Positions 52,312-61,735 of a stretch of 64,000 bases of DNA are shown here, piece by piece. Location: assembly GCA_014138645.1 (NCBI GenBank), contig JACJIB010000002.1, positions 186,001 to 250,000 of the forward strand. Direction: 5' to 3'. Below the pieces are notes generated by a model. That model was not told the DNA's origin. It made no database searches and saw nothing but the letters and a program-made list of their open reading frames with translations. This DNA is from Methylorubrum thiocyanatum (GTDB lineage Bacteria > Pseudomonadota > Alphaproteobacteria > Rhizobiales > Beijerinckiaceae). The translations under genes were made by a program, and so were the position numbers. How positions within the stretch are numbered: position 1 is the stretch's first letter; every line of letters starts with the position of its first letter.

Positions 52312-52716
52312 TCAACCCTCCGGCGGCTCCCTGAGGCCCGCGGCCTCCTCCAGCCATGTCAGGATCTCCGGCGCCCGCCAGGGCTTGGGCATGAAGGTCG
52401 CGGTGACGCGCAGGTCGCTCGGCTGGTCGCCCGCATCGCCAGAGGTCAGCAGCAGGCGGATGCGCGGCCAGGTCACGCCGATGATCCGCGCCAGTTCGAA
52501 GCCGCCGATCGTGCCCGGCGTGCGCACGTCGGAGAACACCACGTCGATCCCGTCGCCCCGCTGGCGCAGGATGTCGAGAGCGCGCTCGGCCGTCTCGGCC
52601 TCGATCACCTCGAAGCCCTTCTCTTCCAGCAACTCGGCCGCAAGATAGCGCTCGTCGGGCTCGTCCTCGACGACGAGGATGACGGGCCGGCGGTCTGTGG
52701 GTCGTGCGTCACTCAT
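52312..52716 (-). CDS. single-domain response regulator
   Basis: A 134-residue stand-alone receiver. The acidic pair is in VVEDEPDE, the phosphoacceptor Asp in VVFSDVRTPG, the conserved Ser/Thr in LLLTSGDA and the Lys in FMPKPW. Without an output domain it would act as a phosphate shuttle or by protein contact, for instance with one of the HWE/HisKA_2 kinases typical of these bacteria. A five-codon frame overlaps its start. ATG 52716. Confidence 0.88.
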   Translation of the reverse strand: MSDARPTDRRPVILVVEDEPDERYLAAELLEEKGFEVIEAETAERALDILRQRGDGIDVVFSDVRTPGTIGGFELARIIGVTWPRIRLLLTSGDAGDQPSDLRVTATFMPKPWRAPEILTWLEEAAGLREPPEG

Positions 52717-52730
52717 GACCGGTCACTCAT
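52713..52730 (-). other. five-codon upstream frame (MSDRS) overlapping the receiver gene start
   Basis: A near 14-base tandem duplication has copied the start region: ATGAGTGACCGGTCATGA encodes MSDRS-stop, and its stop overlaps the true ATG as ATGA. If translated it would couple to the receiver gene. Confidence 0.4.
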
Positions 52731-53109
52731 GACCCTGGCTTATCTTGAGAGTGCGGGGATAACGCAGATTGCGCATCCCGCGCGACATCCTCCGGCAAAG
52801 TCCCCGGCAGACATTACGATAGAACGGCAGGGGCAAACGTCTGTCGTTCAAGGGCAACAGCTGGCGGATTTGTTGCTCTCGAGTCGAGGCGGTATGCAGT
52901 TTCGGATGAGATAAGCCGTCGCACCCGCATGGCGTGCAGGGCCCAAGGCCGCCCGCCCGAGTCGATTTCGGGGTCAAGGGTAGAGCCGGAATAAAATCCG
53001 TATTTTCAACAGGGATGGCAACAACAGATCGGTTGACGAGTTACGGCTCAGGTGTGTTCACTCTTTGTTCTAAGAGCCGCCCCAGAAGCCAGCCCGTGAA
53101 CCCGCGCCC
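52717..53109. other. divergent intergenic region before imuA (393 bp)
   Basis: No gene was found. It carries the LexA box near its right end and must hold the promoters of both the receiver gene and the imuA operon. A TTGACG at 53033-53038 is a possible -35 element for imuA, with the LexA box at the -10 region. Confidence 0.45.
53056..53070 (+). promoter_or_regulatory. LexA (SOS) box of the imuA-imuB-dnaE2 operon
   Basis: GTTC-ACTCTTT-GTTC is the direct-repeat GTTC-N7-GTTC operator bound by alphaproteobacterial LexA. It lies 40 bases before imuA, where it can repress the operon until DNA damage. Confidence 0.75.
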
Positions 53110-53892
53110 ATGCCCCCTCCCCGCTCCTCCGCCGCGCCGACCCTGGCCGAGCTTCGCCGGCTGACGGAATCCGCCGGGGGGGCTGCCGGCGCTGCCGGAC
53201 CCGACGCTGCTCCCACCCTGCCCTTCGGGGTCGCGGGGCTCGATGCGGCCCTGCCCGGGGGCGGACTGGCGCTCGGGGCGCTGCACCAGATCCATGAGGG
53301 CGGTCCGCGCGGGCGCTACGCCGCCACCGCCGTGCTGTTCGCCGGCGGCATCCTCGCTCGGCTCGACGGGCCGGTGCTGTGGTGCCTGCACAGCCGCGAC
53401 CTGTTCGCCCCGGCGCTGGCCCGCGTCGGCCTCCATCCCGACCGGGTGGTCTATTGCGAGACGTGGCGCGATGCCGAGGTGCTGCCGGCGATGGAGGAGG
53501 GCCTGCGCCATCGCGGGCTGGCCGGCGTCGTCGGCGAACTCACCCGCATGGCGCTCACCCCCTCGCGCCGGCTCCAGCTCGCGGCGGAGGGCTCGGGCGT
53601 CACCGCCCTCGTCGTGCACCGCCTCTGCGCCGGCGAGGCGGCCGAGCCGGAGCCCTCCGCCGCGCGAACCCGCTGGCGGGTGGCGCCCGCCCCGCCTGAA
53701 GGCATCGACCGTCGCATGGATCGTCGTCTGGGCCGGCCGCGCTGGCGGCTCGAATTGCAGCGCTGCCGCGGCGGTGCGCCGGGGGGCTGGATCGTGGAGG
53801 CCTGCGATGCGCAGGGTCGTCTCGCTATACCTGCCGTCCTGGCCGACCGACCGGCTGCGCCGGAGCGGGTCCTGCGCCGCGCCGTCCGATGA
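53110..53892 (+). CDS. imuA: ImuA, SOS mutagenesis protein
   Basis: A 260-residue RecA-like ATPase-fold protein of the ImuA family, part of the mutasome that copies damaged DNA. LPFGVAGLDAALPGGGLALGALHQI resembles the N-terminal part of RecA/SulA-like proteins but lacks a normal P-loop. Residues RRLQLAAEGSGVTALVVHR and GGWIVEA are in family positions. It is first in the LexA-controlled operon and overlaps imuB by 86 bases. Confidence 0.88.
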   Translation: MPPPRSSAAPTLAELRRLTESAGGAAGAAGPDAAPTLPFGVAGLDAALPGGGLALGALHQIHEGGPRGRYAATAVLFAGGILARLDGPVLWCLHSRDLFAPALARVGLHPDRVVYCETWRDAEVLPAMEEGLRHRGLAGVVGELTRMALTPSRRLQLAAEGSGVTALVVHRLCAGEAAEPEPSAARTRWRVAPAPPEGIDRRMDRRLGRPRWRLELQRCRGGAPGGWIVEACDAQGRLAIPAVLADRPAAPERVLRRAVR

Positions 53893-55321
53893 ACCGCTTG
53901 CCACCGTGGCGCAGGACGGCGCCCGCCGTGGGCTGGCGGGCGTGGACGCGGCCGCGCGCCGCCTCGGCCTGTCTCCGGGCATGAGCGCGGCCCATGCCCA
54001 GGCGCTGGTGCCCGGCCTGCATCTCGTGCCCGCCGATCCCGAGGCGGAGGCCCAGGCGCTGGCGCGGCTCGGCCTGTGGTGCCAGCGCTACGCGCCGATC
54101 GTCGCCCTCGATCCGCCCGATGGGCTCGTGATCGACATCACCGGCGCCGCCCATCTCCACGGCGGCGAAGCGCCCCTGCTCGCCGATCTCGCCGCCCGCC
54201 TGGAACGGTCGGGCATCACGGCGCGGCTGGCACTCGCCGATACGCCGGGCTGCGCCTGGGGGCTGGCCCGCTTCGGCGCGGGCGGAATCGTGCCGCCGGG
54301 CGGGGCCGCGGACGCGCTCGCGGCGCTGCCGGTGGCGGGTCTGCGGCTCGGCTCCGAGGCGGTGCGGGCGCTGCAGGATGTCGGCCTCACCCGCATCGGC
54401 CAACTCGCGGACAAGCCGCGGGCGGCCCTGCGGCTGCGCTTCGGCCCCGAGATCCTGTTCCGGCTCGACCGGGCGCTCGGTCGCGAGCCGGAGCCGCTGA
54501 CGGCTCTTGCGGCTCCCGAGACCCCGCGTGTCGCCCTGCGCTTCGCCGAGCCGGTCGGTGCCCGCGAGAGCCTGGAGGGCGTCGTGGCCGACCTCTGCGC
54601 CCGGCTGGTGCCGGAACTGGAGCGCCGCGGCCTCGGTGCGCGCCGCCTCGACCTCGTCTTCGCCCGGGTGGACCGCCTCGATCAGGCGATCCGGATCGGC
54701 ACGGCGCGGCCGAGCCGGGATGCGCGCCACCTCGCACGGCTGCTCGCCGAGCGCCTGCCCCTGGTCGATCCCGGTTTCGGCATCGAGGAGGCGGTTCTGG
54801 CAGCCTCCCGCGTCGAGCCTCTGGCCGAGCGGCAGATCAGCCACGGCGCGACGCATCTCGTCGCCGGGCCGCAGGCGCCGGACCTCGCCGCCCTGGTCGA
54901 TACCCTGCTGGTGCGCCTCGGCGCGGCCCGGGTCTACCGACTCGCGCCCGTGGAGAGCGACCTGCCCGAGCGGGCGGTGCGCCGCGTGCCGGCGCTCGCC
55001 GCTCCCCTCGGTGCGGTCTGGCCCGCCGACCTGCCGCGTCCGGCCCGCCTCCTGGCTCCCCCCGAGCCGGTGATGGCGATGGCCGAGATTCCCGACGCGC
55101 CGCCGCTCTTCTTCGTCTGGCGCAACACCCGCCACCAGATCGCCCGGGCCGACGGGCCGGAGCGCGTCCTCGGCGAGTGGTGGGTGGCGGATGCGGAAGC
55201 CGACCTCGCCCGCGACTATTACCGGGTCGAGACGGAAGCCGGCGAGCGCTTCTGGCTTTTTCGCGATGCACCGATGGCGGCGAACGGGCGCTGGTGGCTG
55301 CACGGGCTCGGCGAAGCGTGA
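53807..55321 (+). CDS. imuB: ImuB, inactive Y-family polymerase (mutasome adaptor)
   Basis: A 504-residue Y-family polymerase homologue. It begins RVVSLYLPSWPTDRLRR, where active polymerases have catalytic acidic residues that are absent here; ImuB is known as a non-catalytic hub that binds the beta clamp, ImuA and DnaE2. The C-terminal region contains WWVADAEADLARDYYRVET and the ending typical for the family. ATG 53807 has GGAGG six bases upstream and lies inside the end of imuA. Confidence 0.92.
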   Translation: MRRVVSLYLPSWPTDRLRRSGSCAAPSDEPLATVAQDGARRGLAGVDAAARRLGLSPGMSAAHAQALVPGLHLVPADPEAEAQALARLGLWCQRYAPIVALDPPDGLVIDITGAAHLHGGEAPLLADLAARLERSGITARLALADTPGCAWGLARFGAGGIVPPGGAADALAALPVAGLRLGSEAVRALQDVGLTRIGQLADKPRAALRLRFGPEILFRLDRALGREPEPLTALAAPETPRVALRFAEPVGARESLEGVVADLCARLVPELERRGLGARRLDLVFARVDRLDQAIRIGTARPSRDARHLARLLAERLPLVDPGFGIEEAVLAASRVEPLAERQISHGATHLVAGPQAPDLAALVDTLLVRLGAARVYRLAPVESDLPERAVRRVPALAAPLGAVWPADLPRPARLLAPPEPVMAMAEIPDAPPLFFVWRNTRHQIARADGPERVLGEWWVADAEADLARDYYRVETEAGERFWLFRDAPMAANGRWWLHGLGEA

Positions 55322-55442
55322 CACCGACCAGCAATGATCCCTTGCAGGTCGCCCCTGCGACTGCGGGGCGGCGCTGGCAAGCTTGCACAGCCTGCCTAGA
55401 CTTGGCTGCGTCCGACCGTGGTCGGAAGCACGGCAACTCAGC

Positions 55443-58400
55443 ATGAGCACGCCGGAGCTTCAGGTCACGACGCACTTCTCCTTCCTGCGCGGCGCCTCGA
55501 GCCCGGAGGAGCTGTTCTCCGCCGCCAGCCTGCTCGGCATCCCGGCGCTCGGGATCACCGATCACGGCTCGCTTGCCGGGATGGTGCGGGCGCATCAGGC
55601 GGCCAAGGTGACGGGCGTGCGCCTCGTCGTCGGCTGCCGGCTCGACCTCGACGATTTCCTGCCCCTGCTCGTCTATCCGACCGACCGGGCCGCCTATGGC
55701 CGCCTCTGCCGCCTTCTCAGCCTCGGCAAAGCCCGCGGCGGCAAGGGCCGCTGCCGTCTGACATGGGCCGACCTCGAAGCGTGGCAGGAGGGGCTTTTCG
55801 CCATCCTTCTGCCCGAGGGGCGGGAGGCCGCGCTCCCAAGCGACCTCGCGAGCCACCTCGTCCAACTCAGAAAAACATTCGGGGCCCGCGCCTCCTGCGC
55901 GCTGACCCGCCGCTTCCGCCCCGACGATGCGGACCGGCTCGACGCTCTGGCCGCCGCCGCCCGCGCCGCACGGGTGGCGACCGTCGCCACCGGCGACATC
56001 CTCTACCACGTCGCAGGGCGCCGCCGGCTGCAGGACGTGGTGACCTGCATCCGGCTCGGGCTCACCATCGACCGGGCAGGCTTTGCCAAGGAGCGCCACG
56101 CCGACCGCTTCCTCAAACCCCCGGACGAGACCGCGCGCCTGTTCGCCCGCTTCCCCGAGGCGCTGGCGCGGGCGGGCGAGATCGCCGCCTGCACCTTCTC
56201 GCTGGACGATCTCGCCTACACCTACCCGACGGAGGCTCGCGAGGACGGGCTCTCGCCGCAGGAGCGCCTGGAGGCTCTCACCTGGGCCGGGGCGGAGCGG
56301 CGCTATCCGGCCGGCGTGCCGGAGGCGGTGACGCGCCAGTTGCGCCACGAACTCGACCTGATCGGGCGGCTGGCCTACGCCCCCTACTTCCTCACGGTCG
56401 AATCGATCGTGGCCTTTGCCGATCGCAAAAAGATCCTGTGCCAGGGGCGCGGCTCGGCGGCCAATTCCGCGGTCTGCTTCTGTTTACGGATCACCTCGAT
56501 CGATCCGATCCGGCAGAACCTGCTGTTCGAGCGCTTCGTCTCGGAGGCGCGCCGCGAGCCGCCCGACATCGACGTCGATTTCGAGCACGAGCGCCGCGAG
56601 GAGGTGATCCAGTGGATCTTCGAGACCTACGGCCGCCACCGCTCCGCGCTCACCGCCATCGTCAGCCGCTTCCGCTCGCGGGGCGCCTTGCGCGAGGTCG
56701 GCAAGGTGATGGGCCTGCCCGAGGACGTGACCGGCGCCCTCAACCGCCTGACTTGGAGCTGGAGCAGCGAGGGCGTCGGCGAGCGCGAATTGCGCGAACT
56801 CAACCTCAACCCCGACGACCGGCGCCTGCGCCTGACGCTCGAGATCGCCCGCGAGCTGATCGGCACGCCGCGCCACCTGTCGCAGCATCCCGGCGGCTTC
56901 GTGCTGACGCTGGACCGGCTCGACGAGCTGGTGCCGGTCGAGCCGGCGGCGATGGCCCACCGCCAAGTCATCGAGTGGGACAAGGACGACATCGACGCCC
57001 TCAAGTTCATGAAGGTCGACGTGCTCGGCCTCGGCATGCTCGGCTGCCTGCGCCGCGCCTTCGATCTGTTGGCCGAGGTCAAGAACGAGCCCTACGACCT
57101 CGCCTCGATCCCGCAGGAGGACGGGCCCACCTACGCGATGATCCGGCGCGCCGACACGCTGGGCGTGTTCCAGATCGAGAGCCGCGCGCAGATGGCGATG
57201 CTGCCGCGGATGAAGCCCAGGACCTTCTACGACCTCGTGATCGAGGTGGCGATCGTGCGCCCCGGCCCGATCCAGGGCGACATGGTCCATCCCTACATCC
57301 GCCGTCGGGAAAAGCGTGAGGAGGTGACCTACCCGACGCCCGAGCTGAAGGCGGTGCTGGAGAAGACGCTGGGCGTGCCGCTGTTTCAGGAGCAGGCGAT
57401 GCAGGTGGCGATGGTCGGCGCCGGCTTCTCGGCGACGGAGGCCGACGAGTTGCGCCGCTCCATGGCGACCTTCAAGTTCACCGGCGGCGTCCACCGCTTC
57501 CAGACGCGGCTGGTCGAGGGCATGATCGCCAACGGCTACGCCCGGGATTTCGCCGAGCGCACCTTCAAGCAACTCGAAGGCTTCGGCTCCTACGGCTTCC
57601 CCGAGAGCCACGCCGCCTCCTTCGCGCTACTCGCCTACGCCTCCTCCTGGATGAAGTGCCACCATCCGGACGTCTTCTGCGCCGCGCTCCTCAACGCGCA
57701 GCCGATGGGCTTCTACGCCCCCGCGCAGATCGTGCGCGACGCCCGCGCCCACGGCGTCGTGATCCGCCCGCTCGACGTGAATTTTTCGGAATGGGACTGC
57801 ACCCTGGAATCCCTCGGCGAGGGCCGAAAGCTGTTCGCGGTGCGCCTGGGGCTGCGGCTGGCCAGCGGCCTGCCCGAGCGCGACGGCCGGCATCTGGCGA
57901 AGATGCGTGGTGGGCGGCCCTTCGCCTCCCTGCCCGAACTGGCAGACCGGGCCGGCCTCCCCGCCACGGCGCTCACCTGCCTCGTGCGGGCCGATGCCTT
58001 CCGCTCCCTCGGCCTGAACCGGCGCGAGGCCGCCTGGGCGGCCAAGGCCCTGCGGCCCGATCCCCTCCCCCTCTTCGCCGCCCTGTCCGAACCGGCGCAG
58101 GCGGCCGAACCCGCCGTATCGCTGCCGGCGATGAGCGCGGGCGGCGAGGTCGTCGCCGATTACTGCGCCAAGGGCCTCAGCTTGCGGGCCCATCCCCTCG
58201 CCTTCCTGCGCGGAACGCTGGGCAGGCTCGGCGCGCGGCCCTGTGCGGCGCTCGACCGGGCGGGCAACGGCGCGTCGATCGTCGTGGCCGGCATCGTGCT
58301 GATGCGCCAGCGGCCGGGCTCGGCCAAGGGCACGATGTTCATGACCCTGGAGGACGAGACCGGGATCGCCAACCTGATCGTCCGCCCCGAGCTATTCGAC

Positions 58401-58652
58401 CGGCAGCGCCGGGTCGTGCTCGGCGCCCGGCTGATGGCCTGCCGCGGACGGGTGCAGCGGGTCGGCGAGGTGGTCCACCTCGTGGCCGCGGAACTCTTCG
58501 ACCGCTCCGGCCTGCTGCGGCGGATCGGCCAGGATATCGGCGAGGAACCCGACCTCGTCCTGCGCACCGGTCGCGGTGACGAGACCGGCCAGAGCGTGCG
58601 CCCCGACCCGCGCGGGGATGCGCTGCCGGTGCGGGCGCGGAATTTTTGCTAG
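55443..58652 (+). CDS. dnaE2: error-prone DNA polymerase DnaE2 (ImuC)
   Basis: A 1069-residue C-family polymerase responsible for damage-induced mutagenesis. The N-terminal PHP domain ([27 protein letters not shown]), the catalytic acids in [10 protein letters not shown] and in [15 protein letters not shown], and the C-terminal OB fold ([23 protein letters not shown]) are present. It is the third gene of the LexA-controlled operon and extends the primer with ImuA and ImuB. The ATG at 55443 starts [14 protein letters not shown], as expected. The replicative DnaE is not in the window. Confidence 0.95.
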   Translation: MSTPELQVTTHFSFLRGASSPEELFSAASLLGIPALGITDHGSLAGMVRAHQAAKVTGVRLVVGCRLDLDDFLPLLVYPTDRAAYGRLCRLLSLGKARGGKGRCRLTWADLEAWQEGLFAILLPEGREAALPSDLASHLVQLRKTFGARASCALTRRFRPDDADRLDALAAAARAARVATVATGDILYHVAGRRRLQDVVTCIRLGLTIDRAGFAKERHADRFLKPPDETARLFARFPEALARAGEIAACTFSLDDLAYTYPTEAREDGLSPQERLEALTWAGAERRYPAGVPEAVTRQLRHELDLIGRLAYAPYFLTVESIVAFADRKKILCQGRGSAANSAVCFCLRITSIDPIRQNLLFERFVSEARREPPDIDVDFEHERREEVIQWIFETYGRHRSALTAIVSRFRSRGALREVGKVMGLPEDVTGALNRLTWSWSSEGVGERELRELNLNPDDRRLRLTLEIARELIGTPRHLSQHPGGFVLTLDRLDELVPVEPAAMAHRQVIEWDKDDIDALKFMKVDVLGLGMLGCLRRAFDLLAEVKNEPYDLASIPQEDGPTYAMIRRADTLGVFQIESRAQMAMLPRMKPRTFYDLVIEVAIVRPGPIQGDMVHPYIRRREKREEVTYPTPELKAVLEKTLGVPLFQEQAMQVAMVGAGFSATEADELRRSMATFKFTGGVHRFQTRLVEGMIANGYARDFAERTFKQLEGFGSYGFPESHAASFALLAYASSWMKCHHPDVFCAALLNAQPMGFYAPAQIVRDARAHGVVIRPLDVNFSEWDCTLESLGEGRKLFAVRLGLRLASGLPERDGRHLAKMRGGRPFASLPELADRAGLPATALTCLVRADAFRSLGLNRREAAWAAKALRPDPLPLFAALSEPAQAAEPAVSLPAMSAGGEVVADYCAKGLSLRAHPLAFLRGTLGRLGARPCAALDRAGNGASIVVAGIVLMRQRPGSAKGTMFMTLEDETGIANLIVRPELFDRQRRVVLGARLMACRGRVQRVGEVVHLVAAELFDRSGLLRRIGQDIGEEPDLVLRTGRGDETGQSVRPDPRGDALPVRARNFC

Positions 58653-58700
58653 TCCCCGTTCCGTCTCGGACCCGATCGTCCTCCCGCCGAGCCCCGTCCC

Positions 58701-59609
58701 TCACCCCATCCGGTCGCCGCCCGACAAGGTGCCGACCTTTTCCGCCGCGAAGCGCTCGCGCAGCCACGAAGCGGCGGGGCCGCAGGGGCGCTGCTTGTGC
58801 CAGACCAATTCCAGGGCGATCGGCCAGTCGCCCTTGTCGAACTGCAGGTCCGGCGTGACGAGGTCCGGGGCGGTCAGCGAGTGGGCGATGACGTGGTCGG
58901 TGACGAAGGCCCAGCCGATCCCGTGCTTCACCATCTCCAGGATCACCCAGTGGCTCTCCACCCACCACACCTCCGCGGCCACCCGCAGGCGGCGCTTCTC
59001 CTCGCCGTCGCTGCGCGCCGCCACGAGGATCTGGCGGTGACGCTTCAACTCCTCCCACTCCACCCGCGCCTTGGCGAGCGGGTGGTCGCGTCCGCAGACG
59101 AGCTTGAGCGGCACCCAGCCGATGGTCTGGAAGCCGAGTTCCGTGGGCAGGGTCTCCTGGCGCCACATCACGCCCAGATCGGCGGCTCCCGACTGCACCA
59201 TGCGGCTGACATCCTCCATCAGCGGGAAGAGCAGCTCCAGTTCCACGAAGGGGAAGCATCGGGCGAAATCGGCGAAGAGGGCACCGAGTGCGTGCTCGGG
59301 GTAGAGTTCGTCGATGGCGACGACCAGCCGGTTCTCCACCCGCTGCTCCAGGCTGCGCGCCACGCCGATCAGGTGCTCCCGCCGTTCGAGCACCACGCGC
59401 GCCTCCAGCAGCAGCCGCTCCCCCGCCGGCGTCAGCACCGGATTGCGCCCCGCCCGGCTGAACAGCTCCAGGCCGAGATCCGCTTCGAGGTTCGCCACCT
59501 GCGTGCTGACGGCCGACTGCGCCTTGCGCAGGGCACGGGCGGCACCGGAGAACGAGCCGGCCTCGGCCGCCGCGACGAAGGCCTGGAGTTGGTCGAGCGA
59601 GACGGCCAT
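58701..59609 (-). CDS. LysR-family regulator, divergent to a PACE transporter
   Basis: A 302-residue LysR-type regulator (helix-turn-helix at LDQLQAFVAAAEAGSFSGAA and KAQSAVSTQVANLEADLGL; effector domain from about residue 90). It is divergent from the PACE efflux gene, like AceR next to AceI in Acinetobacter, so it probably activates that pump. A palindrome fitting T-N11-A lies right upstream of its start. ATG 59609. Confidence 0.9.
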   Translation of the reverse strand: MAVSLDQLQAFVAAAEAGSFSGAARALRKAQSAVSTQVANLEADLGLELFSRAGRNPVLTPAGERLLLEARVVLERREHLIGVARSLEQRVENRLVVAIDELYPEHALGALFADFARCFPFVELELLFPLMEDVSRMVQSGAADLGVMWRQETLPTELGFQTIGWVPLKLVCGRDHPLAKARVEWEELKRHRQILVAARSDGEEKRRLRVAAEVWWVESHWVILEMVKHGIGWAFVTDHVIAHSLTAPDLVTPDLQFDKGDWPIALELVWHKQRPCGPAASWLRERFAAEKVGTLSGGDRMG

Positions 59610-59611
59610 CC

Positions 59612-59626
59612 ATCTGGTTCCCAGAT
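59612..59626. promoter_or_regulatory. LysR-type operator (ATCTGG-TTC-CCAGAT)
   Basis: A perfect 6-3-6 palindrome containing T-N11-A, two bases upstream of the LysR start. It would let the regulator block its own translation start or promoter and be close to the PACE promoter. Confidence 0.5.
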
Positions 59627-59716
59627 AGCTTCTAACTTGCTGGCCGGGGCATCGCAGATAGAAGGCGCGGGAACAACACGGCGTTCAAAGCACGTCCATT
59701 TTTCCAGAGCACGTCC

Positions 59717-60160
59717 ATGCGCACCACACGCGACCGTATCCGCCACGCCCTCCTGTTCGAGATCATCGGCCTCGGGCTCATCATCCCGCTCGGGATCGTG
59801 CTGTTCGGGCTGCATGCCTCCGACATGGGGGTGATCGGCATCGGCAGCGCCGTGACCGCGACGGTGTGGAACTACGTCTACAATCTCGGCTTCGATCGAA
59901 CGATGCAGCGGTGGGCCGGGCACACGCGCAAGAGCCTGCTGCTGCGGGTGGCGCACAGCGTGCTGTTCGAGGCGGGGCTGCTCGTGATCCTGCTGCCGGC
60001 GATCGCCTGGTACCTCGGCATCAGCCTCGCTCAGGCCTTCGTCATGGATCTCGCCATCGCGGCCTTCTACTTGGCCTACGCCTTCGTCTTCAATCTGGCC
60101 TACGACCGGGCCTTCCCCTTGCCGGGCTGGGGCGAGGTCGCGGCGGCGCCCGTCCGCTGA
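59717..60160 (+). CDS. PACE family efflux protein (AceI-like, bacterial transmembrane pair)
   Basis: A 147-residue membrane protein with four helices built from two BTP domains. The repeated marks are RHALLFEIIGLGLIIPLG with NYVYNLGFDR, and RVAHSVLFEAGLLVILLP with FNLAYDRAF. The acidic residue in the first FE pair is essential in AceI. Members pump biocides such as chlorhexidine and also short diamines; the natural substrate here is unknown. It lies 107 bases from the LysR gene on the other strand. Confidence 0.9.
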   Translation: MRTTRDRIRHALLFEIIGLGLIIPLGIVLFGLHASDMGVIGIGSAVTATVWNYVYNLGFDRTMQRWAGHTRKSLLLRVAHSVLFEAGLLVILLPAIAWYLGISLAQAFVMDLAIAAFYLAYAFVFNLAYDRAFPLPGWGEVAAAPVR

Positions 60161-60399
60161 GCCTGTCCGAAATCCGCGCTTACATCCGGGCTTTCGGTGG
60201 CCGCATCCGCGCCGGAAGCTGCTGCCACCTACGGCGGTCCCTCCGCTTTCTCCCGGCCATCGCGTTCCGGACCGAGCATCGCCTCCCGTGATGCAGCCGG
60301 GAGGCGGCCCTCAAGGGCTCTCCGCCCGCCGCGACGGCGCATCGGCCGACAGAACAGGATGGCGTCCCCCTGGGTTAGCTCCGCGAAAGGGAGGCCGCC

Positions 60400-60870
60400 A
60401 TGATCCTGCGCACAGGCGCGCTCTGGCTCGGACTGTTCGCGCTCTATCTGGGGCTGGCGGGGCAGGCCGGGCTGCACGAGGCGGTGACGGGTGCCGTCGT
60501 CGCCGCTCTGGCGACGGCCTGGGCTTGCCGCGTCCGCAGGCATGCGCAGCGGCGCTTCGCCTGGCCCGCCGGCGCCCTGCGCCACGGGGGACGGACGTTC
60601 GCCGGCCTCGTCCCGGCAACGGCGCGGACCGGGCGGGTGCTGCTGCGGGCGGCCCTCACCGGTTTCCATCCGGGCCACGCCCTGCGCCGCCCGTTCCGGC
60701 GCGGGCCCGCGGACGACCCCGCCGAGGCGGGGCGCCGGGCCTGCGCGGTGCTCCTCGCCTCCCTCAGCCCCGACAGCTTCGTGCTGCGGGCCGATCCCGG
60801 CCGCGACGAGGCGCTGGTCCACGCCCTCGGCGCGTCCGGTCCTGCCTCCGATCCGCGGTGGCTGGCATGA
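60400..60870 (+). CDS. mrpE: Mrp antiporter subunit E (MnhE)
   Basis: A 156-residue membrane protein: two N-terminal helices (LWLGLFALYLGLAG, GAVVAALATAWACRVR) and a cytoplasmic C-terminal domain with ACAVLLASLSPDSFVLRADP, the MrpE pattern. It is the first gene of the antiporter operon that exchanges Na+ (or K+) for protons. An intergenic stretch of 240 bases upstream has no visible gene. The next gene overlaps its stop by 4 bases. Confidence 0.88.
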   Translation: MILRTGALWLGLFALYLGLAGQAGLHEAVTGAVVAALATAWACRVRRHAQRRFAWPAGALRHGGRTFAGLVPATARTGRVLLRAALTGFHPGHALRRPFRRGPADDPAEAGRRACAVLLASLSPDSFVLRADPGRDEALVHALGASGPASDPRWLA

Positions 60871-61121
60871 CCGGGCTCTGGCTCGCCGCCACGCTCGCGC
60901 TGCTGCCGTCCTTCGCCCTGGCCGTGCTCGCCTGCGGGCGCGGGGCGCTCGCGTTCCGCCTCGTTGCCGTTCAACTCGCCACCGCGCTCGCGACCCTGCT
61001 CCTCGTCGCCCTGAGCTTCGCCCTCGATCAGCCCGCGGTGATCGACCTCGCGCTGACGCTCGCGGTGCTGACGCTGCCGGGCACCCTGCTCTTCGCGCTG
61101 TTCCAGGAGCGCTGGCTGTGA
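60867..61121 (+). CDS. mrpF: Mrp antiporter subunit F (MnhF)
   Basis: An 84-residue protein with three hydrophobic segments (WLAATLALLPSFALAVLACG, LVAVQLATALATLLLVALSF, LALTLAVLTLPGTLLFALF), the size and layout of MrpF. It starts with ATGA overlapping mrpE and ends in a GTGA overlap with the next gene. Confidence 0.85.
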   Translation: MTGLWLAATLALLPSFALAVLACGRGALAFRLVAVQLATALATLLLVALSFALDQPAVIDLALTLAVLTLPGTLLFALFQERWL

Positions 61122-61402
61122 GCGTGGCGGTGGCGCTCTGCCTCGCCCTCGCGGTCCTCTGCGCCTGGACCGCGGCGCTCGCCTTCTGGCGTCTTCCGAC
61201 GCCGCTGGAGCGGCTGCACGCCGTCACCTTCGCCACCCTCGCCGGGGGCGCCGCCGTGCTGCTCGCCGCCGGGCTCACCGACGGGCTTACGCCGCGCACC
61301 CTGAAATGCGCCGCGATCTGGCTCGTGACGGTGCCGGTCGGCGCCCTTCTCAGCCATGTGACGGGCCACGCCCTGCATATCCGCGACGGGGAGCGGCGAT
61401 GA
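61118..61402 (+). CDS. mrpG: Mrp antiporter subunit G (MnhG)
   Basis: A 94-residue protein with three hydrophobic segments and the MrpG-type motif RLPTPLERLHAVTFATLAG after the first; the end, TVPVGALLSHVTGHALH, is also typical. GTG 61118 overlaps the mrpF stop. Confidence 0.88.
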   Translation: MSVAVALCLALAVLCAWTAALAFWRLPTPLERLHAVTFATLAGGAAVLLAAGLTDGLTPRTLKCAAIWLVTVPVGALLSHVTGHALHIRDGERR

Positions 61403-61725
61403 GCGGGCTCGTCGCCGGGCTCCTACTGCTCGCTGCCCTCTCCGGTCTCCTCGTGGTGCTGGCCCGCGATCCGCGGCGGCAGGTTTTCGCGATGGCCGGC
61501 AACGGGCTCGTGCTCGGCCTCCTGTTCCTCGCGCTCCAGGCGCCGGACGTGGCGCTCTCGGAGATCGCCGTCGGCACCGCGGTCACGCCGCTGCTGTTCC
61601 TGGCCGCGCTCGCGGCCATCGCCATGGACCGCGCCAAGGGGCGCACCGAGGGGCGCGCCAAAGGGCGCACCGCGGATCCGGCCAAAGATCAGGCCGAGGA
61701 CCGCGCCGTGGACCACGCCAAGTGA
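61399..61725 (+). CDS. DUF4040 membrane protein (MbhD-like, Mrp complex)
   Basis: A 108-residue protein with three hydrophobic helices and the mark LFLALQAPDVALSEIAVG of DUF4040, the part that in standard MrpA is near its C-terminal end. A separate DUF4040 protein is found in MrpA-split (MbhD-like) operons. The last 30 residues form a charged tail (DRAKGRTEGRAKGRTADPAK) from short imperfect DNA repeats. It overlaps mrpG by 4 bases. Confidence 0.82.
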   Translation: MSGLVAGLLLLAALSGLLVVLARDPRRQVFAMAGNGLVLGLLFLALQAPDVALSEIAVGTAVTPLLFLAALAAIAMDRAKGRTEGRAKGRTADPAKDQAEDRAVDHAK

Positions 61726-61735
61726 TGAAGCCGCG

